From contig OZ020252.1 of the NCBI GenBank assembly GCA_963971285.1, positions 20,187,662-20,251,661 on the forward strand: a stretch of DNA of 64,000 nt, written 5' to 3'. A program made the position numbers and the translations under genes. Position 1 is the stretch's first letter; each line of letters starts with the position of its first letter. Of this stretch, positions 11,721-24,319 are shown in pieces. The DNA is from Astropecten irregularis (Eukaryota > Echinodermata > Asteroidea > Paxillosida > Astropectinidae). Under the pieces are notes generated by a model. The model was not told the DNA's origin. It did not search any database and saw only the letters and a list, made by a program, of their open reading frames with translations.

Positions 11721-13017
11721 TTTACAGTCATGCAGTTCCACTCTATTGGAATGCCAAATGGCTGTGGGTGACCGACACTAGGGCCTGACTGATCAGCTCA
11801 GCAGGCTTAGACTGGATGGAACTGGTCTGTGAACCCGGTCCGGTCGTGCCATGTACTGCCATGGTGCTTGCTTGCCACCCTCTAAAACCTTTACCATCCA
11901 GGGAGTGTTGCATGTCAGCTGGGGGGACTAAAGCAGGGCAACAGGGCCTCTAATTGGGCCATGGCAGTATATCAATGGTGGTACTGGCTGGTAGTGTTTG
12001 AGGGCCACTTCAGGTTTTTCAATCTTTTCCTGGGCTGCATGCCGCTGTGAAGTCTCTCACCAGTGGTTGGATCCATGACCTGTGGACTGCTGTACCACCT
12101 TGATATGATCAGTTGGGGTTGTTGGCAGAACTTTGTTGGTGGTGGTTATATCGGGGATAACATTTTGGGGATTATATTTGAGAAATATTTGAGATAAGTC
12201 ATGGTAATCCTCCACATGTCCCCGTCCCATGAATGGCGAGGAACAACTGAGCATGCTCCATGATTAGAATCCTCAGCAGACTCATTCATATATCTACCAT
12301 ACAACATGATTATATGGTTTTAAAAGAATGTATACGACCTTGGTTCGGCTTCACAACTCTCTGTGGATGCCATGTTTTAGAAAAGCTAAAGTTTGCTTTG
12401 TGACAGCAAACTTTACTTTGCACTTAAGGTTTAGGGTAATTTCAAGCGTAATGCGACTGACCGTTCACTGCAACATTTCCAATAGCATTATTTACAGCTT
12501 TGGGTGTCAAGTTGAAATCAGTATATAAACTTGACAGAAAGACTCATCCTTGTAAAACTTATACCACCAAGTTATAGAATTGACAAATACAAGTGTAATG
12601 CAACTGACCATGGAATCGCCCTTTATGCGCATTCAAGGATCAATTTTGTAAACCCGTCATGGGGGAAAGTGAAATTACTCCTTTGGGTTGGGGAAAATTT
12701 TACAAAATTGAGATTATTTGACCCCCAATCAAAATGGAAATTTTCATACGTGTTCATCAGTACATCAGCAAACCAAGTGTTTAAAAATAAAAGAAGACGA
12801 AGATTGTTTGATGATTAATATAATGTGATATGTGCACAGAATTTTTGAGTGCTATTTTCTCAGTGATGACATCGTAAAGTGAGACAAGTTCAGCATTATC
12901 ATGTAGACTTCTCAAAAATGTGCTGAGGTTAGAAATTGATCCCTTCGTACTTGTAGTGGTCTTCAATATGCACAGCCAGAATTGCATGGATTTTTGCCTG
13001 CATTTCTTTAAAACCAG
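11721..13017. other. Unassigned unique DNA
   Basis: No repeat or gene recognised. The ORF at 12531-12818 (+) ends in a KNKRRRRLFDD tail but lacks splice signals and any recognisable family, so it is not called. Confidence 0.4.
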
Positions 13018-13251
13018 GGTCCAATTTCATAGAGATGCTTAACACTAAAAATTGCTTAGCACAAAAATGGCTTGCCCAATAAAACAAACCACCGTTAAAA
13101 ATTTCATTTGATATTCATGGTCTGCGAACAACATCCGAAGAACTATCGCAAGTGATACACGTGCAATTTAGTTGTTAATCCTGTTTTTATAATTACAGAA
13201 ATGTCATGCTTAGCAAATTTTGGTGCTAAGCAGCTCTATGAAACTGGCCCC
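13018..13251 (+). mobile_element. Family A palindromic element, full-length
   Basis: It runs from GGGTCCAATTTCATAGAG to CTCTATGAAACTGGCCCC, which are imperfect inverted repeats. The inner GCTTAGCAC and GTGCTAAGC also pair. The interior matches the other A copies (GATATTCATGG, CTGTTTTTATAATTACAGAAA). Confidence 0.85.
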
Positions 13252-14415
13252 AGGCCACACCCAACTATGGTGTACCATGAAAATGTTTCTCGGCTGAACG
13301 GAAAAGGATCATCAGCTGCAAGCACACAGTATGATGGAAACAACCCCAGACACAAAGATGAAAAAATAGTCATCTTATGTTTTGTAGAATGTCTTGGGTG
13401 GCTCTCTTTATTTGGCACATTGTTGGTCATTTCTCTCTATTCATGTAAGATGGCTTTCTGCTTCCACCCTCCGATCCCCCATTCTTGTGGGGTGAGTTAA
13501 GTTACAGGTGTTCCTGGAAGCTTTTTACAGTTTAGTCCAGGACTAATCCGTTTCCCTTTGTTGTTTGCAGCAATCTTGCACAGTCATTCCTTGCATGGTC
13601 AGTGATTCAGCCGGTCATAAGCACCACTCTTTGCCTTCTGTAAAGAAAAAAACGAACCCTCTTTTTATACATTAACCCTTTGCCAAAATGACAGTATCTG
13701 TATGAAGCCTCGACCCCATAGAGTCTGTTCACCCACCAAGCCCCCCTCCCCCAACTTCCCATATTGGGCCTCTTTTCGCCTCTTTTGCATATTACTTTGC
13801 CAGGTGCGGATCATTCTAAACTTTTGTCAACAAAGTGACAACAAAGTGTGAGTCTGACGGTAGTTTTTAAAGGTTTTTTTTTTATTTTACATAAAAAGAA
13901 GGCTTGTATTGCAGGAATAAAATGTTATAGGCTCTCACTAATTATTTCGAGTTTTTCGGTCTACATTTATAAGCTCATTACATTATTTTGTGTGTGTGTG
14001 AAATGCCTTAGGGGAAATGTGATATTTCTGAGGACTTTGCCCGAAAAGAAAAATGTTTTTGTCTGCGCAACCATGATTGTGATGAAATAATTGGTTGTAT
14101 ACCACGCCGAATTACTCTCTTGATTTTCGTTTATAAATTGATTTTAAACCAGAATCTATTGTCTTGAATGTTCAGCTCTAAATCACATTTACAATCAACA
14201 TGTTTTCCGAAAGGGAGCATGATTGCATTTTTATGTGAAGAAAAAATTGTTTTAATCCATTTTGGGAAAGTTTGCATGAAATGGCGAAAAAAAATGATGG
14301 ATGGGGACAGTTAATGATTGTGATGTCTGGGGATTCTGTGGGGAGTCGGTCGGATTCCAAGGCTTCACTTACCAGTCTACTGTAACATACCTACCACCCA
14401 CCTAACATTGCTGCT
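13252..14415. other. Unassigned AT-rich DNA
   Basis: No repeat or gene recognised; overlapping short ORFs on both strands appear random. Confidence 0.4.
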
Positions 14416-14664
14416 TTAGGCCTAGTACACTATCAACAATTTCGGTTACATTTTCGGTAACACGTTGCCCAGTTAGGGCAACACACCTAGGCAACACGAC
14501 TTTGGGCCCTGTGTACACTAGCAACATTTGGCCAATATTATGTTACTGAGATGTTGCTGCGACATGTTACCCAACTTGTTTGCTCTGATGTACACTAACA
14601 AAATTGTCAGCAACAACATTCCTGGGCAACATGTTACCGAGATTGTTGACATGTACACTCTGCT
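14416..14664 (+). mobile_element. Family E palindromic element, second full copy
   Basis: Reverse-complement match to 3942-4201. Its left end begins TAGGCCTAGTACACT where the other copy has AGCAGAGTGTACACT, so the extreme terminus has been altered. The right end is TTGACATGTACACTCTGCTT. Confidence 0.75.
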
Positions 14665-14698
14665 TTATCCATACTCTGGTTGTAAGTTCCATGGAGTT

Positions 14699-14965
14699 TT
14701 CATGATTTCAGGAACTTTCAAAAGGGTACTTCTCTTAAGGTTCTTTCAAAAACTATCTTTACCTTTCCACCCACACCCTCCTAAAAAAAAGGAAGAGATC
14801 AAGACCGAAGCAATTAAAAGAAGAAGGAAGATGTAAAAATCCTGTATCCCGTATCAATACTCTAGCAGAACAACTCACAAGTCTCATGATTTCAGGAAAT
14901 TTCAAAAGGGTTCAGCAGACATCCTTTCCTTTACATCCACACCCTCTCCTAAAACGAAAGGAAGG
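14699..14965 (+). repeat. Local direct duplication, about 184-bp period
   Basis: The block starting TCATGATTTCAGGAACTTTC at about 14699 recurs as TCATGATTTCAGGAAATTTC at about 14884. Both are followed by AAAAGGGT, a pyrimidine-rich stretch, CACACCCTC and an AAGGAAG-rich end. The copies differ by substitutions and small indels. Confidence 0.65.
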
Positions 14966-15660
14966 AAGATTTTACGACGGAAGAAAGGAAGACAATTATC
15001 TATTCAGTCTGTGATGATTTCATTCAGTCGCTTATCTCTTGAAAGAGAGTTACTGGCGAAAGTGGCGATGGTTACAAAACTGAACAAAATGAAACACTGT
15101 GCAGGTAAAAGGGAAAATCCCTTCTTCATACAGTGCTCCATTATTCTTGTCCCAACTATTTCCTTTGTGGAGGAAGAAAAGGAATATCTAAACCATCTTC
15201 CCATTCTACAGGGATTGTCTCCATTATTTTTGTCTGAGGAAGTAATAAGTAATGGCACATGGTATGGGCTCTTTTTTTAGTTGGGGGAGAGAGGGGGCTC
15301 ACCTGTTGGCTTGTGATCTGGGGTTTAAATTGGATGGATGTCCTTGTGATGGTATTTTAACAAGGAAAAGAAGATCAAGGAGACAAGGAGCTAATGACAG
15401 AATTATTAGGTTATTGACCATTCTAGAATGAGGAGAAACTTTGGACAAGATAGTAACCAAACCAACCAAAAAAGGAACAAAAGTGGTAATTGTTCTGTAC
15501 TTACTGATTTTAAGTCTGAAAGATTGCAATATATTGTATTGCAATGAATTGTTTTCATTTATTACATTTCTTTTTTGGAGATTGTGGGTGGTAGTTTGTA
15601 ATATGACTTAGTTTGTAAACTTATACATATTTTTTGGAAATATGTTATACCGTAAGATTC

Positions 15661-16026
15661 ATTAAAGGTACTATCATTCTTTAGTAGCATACCGAAACAG
15701 AAATCTTCACAGATTTACCTATAACTTACATGGTATGAAGATGGTGGTGGTAAAAACACACCGTTAAAATATTTCTGCCTATAATACTGTATTTATCCAG
15801 AAAAGAGTAAAACCTGTGATGAAAATTAGTTTTGATCTTTTAAAGATCAAAAATAAAAGAGAAAAGACTTAAGAAATACTGTGACCATTTTTCACTGTTT
15901 TCTCAAAAAGTGGGCACCGTATGGGACTGAAATTTTCACAGATGACTGTTACTGTATCTTCCTTGATATTTTTGCCCAGGAATCTGTATTTCTTTGACAA
16001 AAACCAAAGTATGATATTATCTTTAA
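15661..16026 (+). mobile_element. Family D element, complete copy of the second subfamily
   Basis: Both termini are present: ATTAAAGGTACTATCATTC on the left and AAAGTATGATATTATCTTTAA on the right, an imperfect terminal inverted repeat. The internal GTGGGCACCGTATGGGACTG block is present. At 366 bp it is the best guide to the complete length of this subfamily. Confidence 0.82.
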
Positions 16027-19000
16027 AGGTTGAAAGTCCTTTTTGCAGATAAAGATTTGGAACTAGGTTCATTGTGGACATGGATGACTAAAAGTCAAAT
16101 ACCCTCTAATCCCTCAAAAAGCATTTTGGCTTTTACTTTAAAGTTGTTTCCACTGCACCAAATGTAACTCCTTTTATTTTCTTTGTTTGAGTTACATGCA
16201 GAATATAAGCCAGGAACTATTTGTCATGCTTGTATGGATTCGACTCGTTTACAAAGAAAAATTCCGACAATGTTTCATCCTTTTACTTATAAAGCTGAGC
16301 ACGAACATGAACAACTCATGACTTTAAAATGTATTTTTTTTTGGAGTAAAAAAAAAACGATGAATAGCTATGCGCAGGTGTTGAGTTTGGAGTCGCATTT
16401 TGACAAAATGGACAAGAAGTGAAGCAGAACTGGAAAATGAGAATTTTTTTCGTGTTTTTTTTTGTCAATCTGTCAACACAAAAAAAAAGGAAACGCAGCT
16501 TTTAATATGTTTCCGCAAGCTGCACGGAAAAAATTACTTTCCAAGCATATGCCTTGAAATCTAAAATAAAAAGTTTGTATCTTTTTTTCTTTTGTTTTCA
16601 CGCTGCACTGAAGAACACTTCAATAGTGAGATACAGAATCATGAACAATAGAAAGTCGTGAGTCAGTGTTTTGTCCTTAGTATGCGGATTGGGAATCGTT
16701 TTTTTTTTTTCGTTTGCCTTAAGAAGAATAAATCTGATTCTTGTGTGTTTGTGTGTACCATAGTTGGAAGCAGGATCAACCACAGTCAGAGTGAAGCCTT
16801 AACCACCCCCCCCCCTCACAAATTTAAAAGAGATAAGCATATAATCTAACCATTGAATGTTTATGCATGATATCTATCGATATCTGAACTAACTTTGTTT
16901 GTCCTTCTCCTTCCAAACTCTGATGTATCACAGTTTGCGTCTTGTTGTTTTGTTTCGTTTTTTATTTTTGACGAGCTGCAAAACAGTATGAGAATAAATT
17001 AACGGTACTATCCATTCTCTACCCTACTCAACGGTATTGGAAATTGATTTTGCATGAAGGGGGCAGCCGTGATGGGATTTGTAATCATTGTACATTTGAT
17101 TCCCATAATTTGTTATCTTCATTTGTAATTTGCTTGTGTGATTAAGGTTCCCTAACATGATTTTATGTACCGGTATACAAGTAAGGACATGTAGTTTAAT
17201 ATGTTTACTGTTCATAAAAAGGCTGTTGTTGTTCTTGTTTAAAATTTAATTTTGAAGGTTTAGGAACAGGTTAGGAGAATTTGGTGTATTTATCTGATTA
17301 TTGTCACTTCAATGCAACAACTTAAAGGTCATAATCTCCCTATCAGGTTAGTTTGCATGTTAATATCAGTTTGCGTAAACAGGTAGACCTTCATGCAGGG
17401 TCTTTGGTTCATGTATGACCTCCTGCCAGAAGCAGAATTTGAATCATGGAAGAACATTTTAGGTTGAAAATAGGAATTAATTGATCTGGCATGACATTTT
17501 GTTGTATAATTGTAGCGCTATGTAATTTACATGCAACTTTTTCATACATTGTCTGTGTGTTGTTCAAGTTGACTGTTTGTTTTTTATTTCTGTCTATTGT
17601 TTATAAGATTGTACTTTGTGTACTTTCAGTGAATGTTGAATGTTGACCGATCCAACCCAACCACACTCCCTTTCTTTTTAAGTTCATACCTCCTGTCTCA
17701 GTAGGCCCTACCCTTCCCACCTATTAAGTATTTCCCAAATATTCCCCTGTTTTTTTTAGAGTATTGGAATGTCCATTCTTTTGCACAAGTACAAAAGCCA
17801 GCTGGCCCACGGGCAGTGGTCAGTATTAAACACCTTTTATGGCATCAATTTCAACCCCTTTTGCCTCTGGTGATGTTCGTCCATTGTCCGAAACAAAATG
17901 ACCAATAAGTTGACCAATGACACTTTCCATGTGAAGGAACAGGCAGGTCATTCCTTCAAGTTATCAGATGCCGTTTCTTTATCGTCTCCCCTGCATTGAA
18001 CAAAAAGACCAAAAGCAATGCTAATATTTATTTGATAGCCTTGAGCGTAAAAAATCGGCCTATTCACCCCAAAGCAGGCTTCTTGTTTGTCTAGAGCTTG
18101 CCACACTTCCGTCCGGCATTCTTGTTTGAAAGAAGTGGGGAAAAAAATGCTATAATCGGTCTGTCCTTTAGGGAAAAAACAGCCATTGTTCCTGAATTGT
18201 AAAGGAGTAGAATTGTACAACTCATTGTGGTTGATATCAGAGCTTCGAGGTCGGAGGTCGCGCAGGTGATTCCAGGTGTGTCAAAATGACGGGGCTCGTG
18301 GCACAGGTTGCCCCAGGAAATTTATTTGTGCAGGGTCACCCTGTGATTGGTCCATCCCTCGTGCGGTTGCCGGGGACAATGGGTGTTCCACGTGGAAGGC
18401 TTATTGTCTGCCAATGAGTGGCACGCGCCCCGAAGCTTAATCAACAATCTCTACTGCTATTGAGGGCTTTGAAGTGTTTACACTCTAGTGAACTCTTTGA
18501 TCTTTGTGATAAGATGTGGAGCCATAAGTCTGCCTGGCTTCAACAGCTTTTCTAATGTTGCTTTGAGTATTGCAATGCCGCAACCTTCGCAGACCTTTTC
18601 TCTTTTTTGGTTAACCCCTTTATTATTCCGGATCTCTTAAGTTGTTCAAGCCACTGATTTGTTTTTAGGAGGGTTCTGTTTTTTTGTTGGGGTGGGGGTC
18701 TTTGAAGAGGCCAGGGTGATGGTAGAAAGGTTAAAATCATATCAAGTCTTGTGAAGAGGAAGCCATGACAAAAATCTTAACCATTCCATTTCAGTTTGGG
18801 TTTGTGTTTGGAAGAAGCAAGCCTTTCCACTACCAGTAGTTCTGAACCAATCTAAGCCCACTCATTATAACTTTTTAAGTTTCTGACCCAAACATTTCCC
18901 CCGGTATCAGGGTTCTATAATGTGACAGCCTCACTATCGTGCAAAGTTTTAAAACAAATTTCGACAGTAAGGTCATCTGTGGTTTTTGACTGGGTCAAAG

Positions 19001-20248
19001 ACATAAACGTTCATCATGGAAACACTGAAAATGTAACTGATACATTCAATGTGATTCTATATTAAATTTGTTATGGGGTCATTTTAGTGTAATTCCCTGT
19101 TAGAAGTTCAGAGGACTTTGATAATTCCATCCTGAAAGGCTATAATATATTCTATTAATTTTTCTTGCCACAAAGAAGATTTTTTTTCTCTCTCTCTCCC
19201 TGAAAAAAAAAAAATCTTTCAGAATTTGTATGGAAGTACCTCAAGGGTAGACTTAGTTCTAATCAGGCAAATCGGACTAAATTAATCTTAAAATCCGGGT
19301 CCAATTGTTCGCCAGCTCCACCACCTGCCTGTGTACATTCCAATACACAGAGGGGCTGAACATTTATTAGCTTTTGTTATGTCCTTGACACGTGTTGTAC
19401 TATTGTTTGTTCCGAAGCTTGGCACGCGACCTCAAGTCATCTAACTATAACCCAGGCTGGCAATTTTTTTTCCCCAAAACTACCCCTTTTTGTGTCTGTT
19501 CGCCTTTGTTTGCAGTTTCCATTATAGTTCTTTTGACAAGTCTTTTCTTTTGTCTTGCCAAATGGGTGTTGCAGAGCTAGGGGTGCAGCTAGCTTCGCCT
19601 GACTGGGGGGAAATTTCAACAATGGTCTCTCTGGCCTTGGTGCCCGCCCCCTCCTATGCCTTGGAGGAGCTTTTGGCCAATGGGAAGGCAGGTTAGTGGG
19701 CTGTTTGGTTTACGCTTCTAGCCAATGGGATTTCAGGTTTCATAACGAGACAAGTGAATAACCGAGCTTCACAGCTGCCGGCTGATGATCATTGTAGGTC
19801 AACAATTTTGAATAAAGGTGCAAAGAGAGTCCCAACGCAGATATAGCAAATTAATGGCCAGATGAATATTATCTTCTTTATACGTTGTTGTATGTATAAT
19901 GTACATGAATCATCATTTTATGAAGGACAGTGGGCAGTGCTTGACTGAGGTTGTCAAGTAGGCCTCCATGTTTTGTATTTATATAGGCCTATATAATACT
20001 ACTCAGACTGAATTGAGTTCACAGCTCTTAAAGAATCCTGACAAATGTGTTTAGAGGCTGCTTTGTGCATGATAAAGTATTTTATAAAGTATTTGATAAA
20101 GATTTCTTCCATTCAGAAAGTCATAATCTTCTTCTTTTTTGTGAGAGAATCTTTACGAAATTTCTCTCATTTCTCATCTAGCAGATTATCCTATTTTTCT
20201 GGGGTTTCTGTTTTTTTTCATTGGCAATAACGCCACAACAGACTAAAC
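16027..20248. other. Unassigned unique AT-rich DNA
   Basis: About 4.2 kb without a recognised repeat or gene. It includes TACCGGTA at 17168-17175 and TAGGCCTA at 19984-19991, both TA-flanked palindromes discussed in the findings. CCAAT-like motifs near 19660-19735 are not enough to call a promoter. Confidence 0.4.
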
Positions 20249-20602
20249 TTAAAGATACAGTACAGGATTGGTATCATACCCAAACAGAGATATTCACAGA
20301 TTTACGTATAACTTTCAAGCTTTGAAGATGGTGATGGAAGAAACATACCGTTAAAATATCTCCGCCTGAAATGGTGTATTTATCCAGAAATCAGTCAAAC
20401 AAAAGATCAAAAATAGTTTTGATCTTGGGGTAAGATCAAAACCATTCTTCATGTTTTATAAGAAAAATTAAGTCAGACTTTCGCTATTTATTCGTGACTC
20501 AAATTAAGCTCAAATTTTCACAGGTTTATCATTTCATGATGCTGGATTTGGCAAAGTGTGAGTTTTGTTCTGTGACCTTTGCCAATCATGTATTGTACCT
20601 TT
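20249..20602 (+). mobile_element. Family D element, complete copy of the first subfamily
   Basis: Left terminus TTAAAGATACAGTACAGG and right terminus GCCAATCATGTATTGTACC form the inverted repeat; 354 bp. The interior includes paired GATCTTGGGGTAAGATC and GTGACTCAAATTAAGCTC segments. No ORF. Confidence 0.85.
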
Positions 20603-21167
20603 ATGACATGCCGCAAAAGGGCTATTTTTTTAAGATTCCATTTCCACATTTTGTCACTGAGACATCGGAAAATCAAGCATGACTTGAAAATTGCCTAGAA
20701 TTGTCAAGCTTTAAAGTGGAAACGATAGACAAGATCATATTCTGTCTGGGATCCTTCCTCTTGTAAAAAGAGGAAAAGAATTTCGTCCGGATATTTGCAG
20801 ATAATTCTAATATACCAAAATGATTTATTATCAGCTTGTAACATTATTTCTGATTTTGTCTGAAGTAACCTGTAACCAAATTACAGAAAGGAATAGCACA
20901 GTGGTGATCTGAGTGATCTGTGCATCCATTGCATTTGTCGGTATTCAGTTTGTCAGTTTCGTGGCCCACCATTATGCTAGACAAGTTATTTCCACGCCTC
21001 CCTTTTGGAAAATCCTGGATCCGCCCCTCTAAGTCTATTACTGTTTCAGCAAAGGTTTTTTTGTGTTAAAGTTTTAGTGTGCATCTCCATGAAAGTAATT
21101 ACTTTTGGACTCCATTTTTGCATATTTGACGGTAAATTGTGTGTGTAAGCGCTGAGATTCATCTCTC

Positions 21168-21204
21168 TTGAGGATGGCCAGAGCACACTGGCCGAAACGT
21201 CGAG
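21168..21204 (+). other. Stem plus GAAACGTC motif (hammerhead-like 3' half)
   Basis: GGCCAG (21176-21181) and CTGGCC (21188-21193) form a perfect 6-bp stem with loop AGCACA, followed at once by GAAACGTC. This resembles stem II, GAAAC and GUC of minimal hammerhead ribozymes, but the 5' side reads TTGAGGAT instead of CTGATGA. I treat it as a decayed or related structured motif of a repeat, not an active ribozyme. Confidence 0.35.
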
Positions 21205-21410
21205 TTCTTCTAACCGGTTCTTCTCAGAACCACATTTCTTCCAATAATATTTCATGTAGTCATGATTTGGCACTGTGAGTGGAGGGAGTGACCACTTTAC
21301 TTTTGAACCGATCTTGAGTGAGGGACTATAAATTATTATTATTATTTTTTTTGTTTGTATTTCTGGTAATGACACCAAGGATTCCTCAAAAGTGCCCCAG
21401 GCACTGTAGC

Positions 21411-21629
21411 TCTAAAACCTGATGAAACCTTTTATGGAAAGATAATGATGAGAAAAAGATACAGTTTCAGAGGTGGGAGGAAAACCCCAGAGTAATATTC
21501 TGGGTAAAACCCACAGAATCAGGTAGGGACTGAAAACTCAATCCACTTGTGGACCGAGCCGGACTTGAACCCGGTCCGCCAGAGGTGAAAGGCGAGGAAA
21601 GAACCACTGACGCCAACCTGACTCCCGAG
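21411..21629 (-). mobile_element. tRNA-derived SINE (family G)
   Basis: On the minus strand it reads GTCAGGTTGGCG (A-box region), a long CTTTCACCTCTGGCGGACC variable-arm-like segment, the B box GGGTTCAAGTCC, then TTTTCAGTCCCTACC and a conserved body ending in ACTGTATCTTTTTCTCATCA. The same order occurs on the plus strand at 32640-32813, which shows it is dispersed. The long segment between the boxes suggests a Ser/Leu-type tRNA ancestor (inferred). Confidence 0.75.
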
Positions 21630-22276
21630 ATTTATCATAAAGATCATAAAGATCTTGGCATACTTTTGGGACCTTAGAACTTAATAACGGGAATCTTATA
21701 ATCACCCCGCAGGATCTTTGAAAAGAACTTGGCATAAATGCCTCTTTCATCAAGACATTAATGTTTCTAATCTCTCTTCACACTTGGTTCATAATGGAAA
21801 AAAAAAACCTGGAAATGTCAAAGGTCAAAGCCACGTGGGGGAGGGGGCTTATTCAGTCTACCGGGTAGTACCTTTTCATGTTTTAGAGTTTGAACTGAGG
21901 AATTCTATTAATCCTCTGAGCTCAGAGTGAGAGAACAAAATGTTTTCACTGTGCTTCCCACAAAGCACAATTGCACGATATGATAAATCTTGTTATCGAG
22001 TTCATCCGGCTGTGCTAATTACATGCTTTTTGTATTCAAGCATCACAGTGACCCACATGGCCTTTGGTTTTTCTTTATAGTCTCCACGATATGTCCCGTA
22101 TAATGTACTGAGTACAACCAAACTTATTGGTCGTTGAAGTGAATACTTGCATGGTTTGCGGTAAACTATTGGATAGTTGCAAATCATCTGCTGCTGATCA
22201 CAGATGAATACCTACTAGTCTATCACACCTCAATTGTATTTTTCAATGAGAAAAACCTCAGCACATCCCCCATTCA
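21630..22276. other. Unassigned DNA
   Basis: No gene or repeat family recognised. Confidence 0.4.
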
Positions 22277-22520
22277 GGTGCCAATTTCATAGAGCTGCTT
22301 AGCACAATTAATTGCTTAGCACAAAAATGTCTCGCCCCATAAAACAAACCACCAGTGAAAATTCCATTGGATATTCAGGTCAGCGAACAACAGCCAAAGA
22401 CCAATTGGAAGTGATACACAAGACACAGAAATTTGGTTGTTAACCCTGTTTTTAATACTAAGACAGAAAATGTCATGCTTAGCGAATTTCTCTGCTAAGC
22501 AGCTTCATGAAATTAGCCCC
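22277..22520 (+). mobile_element. Family A palindromic element, full-length
   Basis: Runs from GGTGCCAATTTCATAGAGC to CAGCTTCATGAAATTAGCCCC, with inner GCTTAGCAC/CTGCTAAGC pairing and the usual interior (CAGCGAACAACAGCCAAAGA, GACAGAAAATGTCATGC). Confidence 0.85.
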
Positions 22521-23282
22521 AGGTCTCAATTCGCTCCCCTAGTAACAACCCTTTGCCTTCAAAGCATACTGTTTATTCCTGTGTATTTACCAACAGTTTC
22601 GGACATTTTTGTTGTCGTCGTTGCCTTCTGTTGATCAGATTTCATTCATCAGATATCGGTTCTTTTCCGATATGGCACAAACAGCCTTCTCACCTGGCTG
22701 ATGACATATATGAAATCGGTGCTCGCCTTTTTGTTTGCATTGATTATAGAGCACAGACACACACAAAAAAAGGTGGAACAAATTGTTCCGCAACGATTTT
22801 GAAAAATCACAAAAGATCCAACACGCAACACAGTGCAATCGGATCATTTGGGCCAAATTGATATGACAAGAATTATTCCCTGCCAAAAAAGAAACTTACA
22901 CGAGTGAAAGAAAGTTTGGGACAATGAAGAGACCACCAGTGACTGATTTTTTTGCCTGTTGTAAATATTCCTTTCTCCTTTTTTTTTTGAGAGTGAAAGA
23001 GCCCACGAGTTTTCAATGATTGTGGATTGTGATTTGTGACTGGATATGAAGTTCATAGGTAGTTCAGCTTGCAATAGCTTTGCGGGTGGTGAGATCCGGA
23101 TGCATTATTTGCCTCTTCTGTGTAGTTTGGGAAAAGACCTCCCGTCCTTATTGCACTTATTCAGATGCATGGAGGTTACTGAACTGTTGTCCTCATTTAA
23201 AACAAATTCCATTCCTATCCTGTTCAGTATGTAAGAGACAGATGATTGGATTTGAAAGCAGAGTGCTTCTCATATACTTCGT
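22521..23282. other. Unique DNA flanking the minisatellite
   Basis: No repeat recognised. One forward frame is open from about 23080 into the array, adding 67 non-repetitive residues ahead of the first unit. They include cysteine-rich and hydrophobic stretches but no recognisable domain. Confidence 0.4.
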
Positions 23283-24319
23283 CATTCTATGCTTGGCATG
23301 TGCTTCCCTCCATCCTATGCTCCACCCTGCTGCGTCACTTTGTCATTCTATGCCCGGTCCGTGCTTCCCTCCGTCCTATGCTCCACCCTGCTGCATCACT
23401 TTGTCATTCTACGCCCGGTCCCTGCTTCCCTCCATCCTATGCTCCACCCTGCTGCGTCACTTTGTCATTCTATGCCCGGTCCGTGCTTCCCTCCGTCCTA
23501 TGCTCCACCCTGCTGCGTCACTTTGTCATTCTATGCCCGGTCCGTGCTTCCCTCCGTCCTATGCTCCACCCTGCTGCATCACTTTGTCATTCTACGCCCG
23601 GTCTGCACTTCCCTCCGTCCTATGCTCCACCCTGCTGCGTCACTTTGTCATTCTATGCCCGGTCTGCGCTTCCCTCCATCCTATGCTCCACCCTGCTGCG
23701 TCACTTTGTCATTCTACGCCCGGTCCGCGCTTCCCTCCGTCCTATGCTCCACCCTGCTGCATCACTTTGTCATTCTATGCCCGGTCTGTGCTTCCCTCCG
23801 TCCTATGCTCCACCCTGCTGCATCACTTTGTCATTCTATGCCCGGTCTGTGCTTCCCTCCATCCTATCCTCCACCCTGCTGCATCACTTTGTCATTCTAC
23901 GCCCGGTCTGCACTTCCCTCCGTCCTATGCTCCACCCTGCTGCATCACTTTGTCATTCTATGCCCGGTCTGCGCTTCCCTCCATCCTATGCTCCACCCTG
24001 CTGCGTCACTTTGTCATTCTACGCCCGGTCCGCGCTTCCCTCCGTCCTATGCTCCACCCTGCTGCATCACTTTGTCATTCTATGCCCGGTCTGCACTTCC
24101 CTCCATCCTATGCTCCACCCTGCTGCGTCACTTTGTCATTCTATGCCCGGTCTGCGCTTCCCTCCATCCTATGCTCCACCCTGCTGCGTCACTTTGTCAT
24201 TCTACGCCCGGTCCGCGCTTCCCTCCGTCCTATGCTCCACCCTGCTGCATCACTTTGTCATTCTATGCCCGGTCTGTGCTTCCCTCCATCCTATCCTCCA
24301 CCCTGCTGCATCACTTTGT
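23283..24319 (+). repeat. Minisatellite: 17 perfect-length 61-bp units
   Basis: Seventeen consecutive units, each exactly 61 bp with no indels, plus a 5-base partial unit. Each has the form CATTCTAYGCCCGGTC, a variable CG-rich hexamer, TTCCCTCCRTCCTATGCTCC, ACCCTGCTGCRTCACTTTGT. Unit 1 is the most diverged. Units 7, 12 and 15 are identical, as are 8, 13 and 16, and 10 and 17, showing expansion of multi-unit blocks. Because 61 leaves remainder 1 on division by 3, successive units rotate the frame, and no unit contains a stop in any forward frame. This gives overlapping ORFs of 369-434 codons in all three frames. I regard these as by-products of the repeat, not a gene. Confidence 0.97.

Noticed and set aside
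23283-24319. CRISPR array
   Set aside because: The repeat has no unique spacers; units are contiguous, and the context is a eukaryotic genome.
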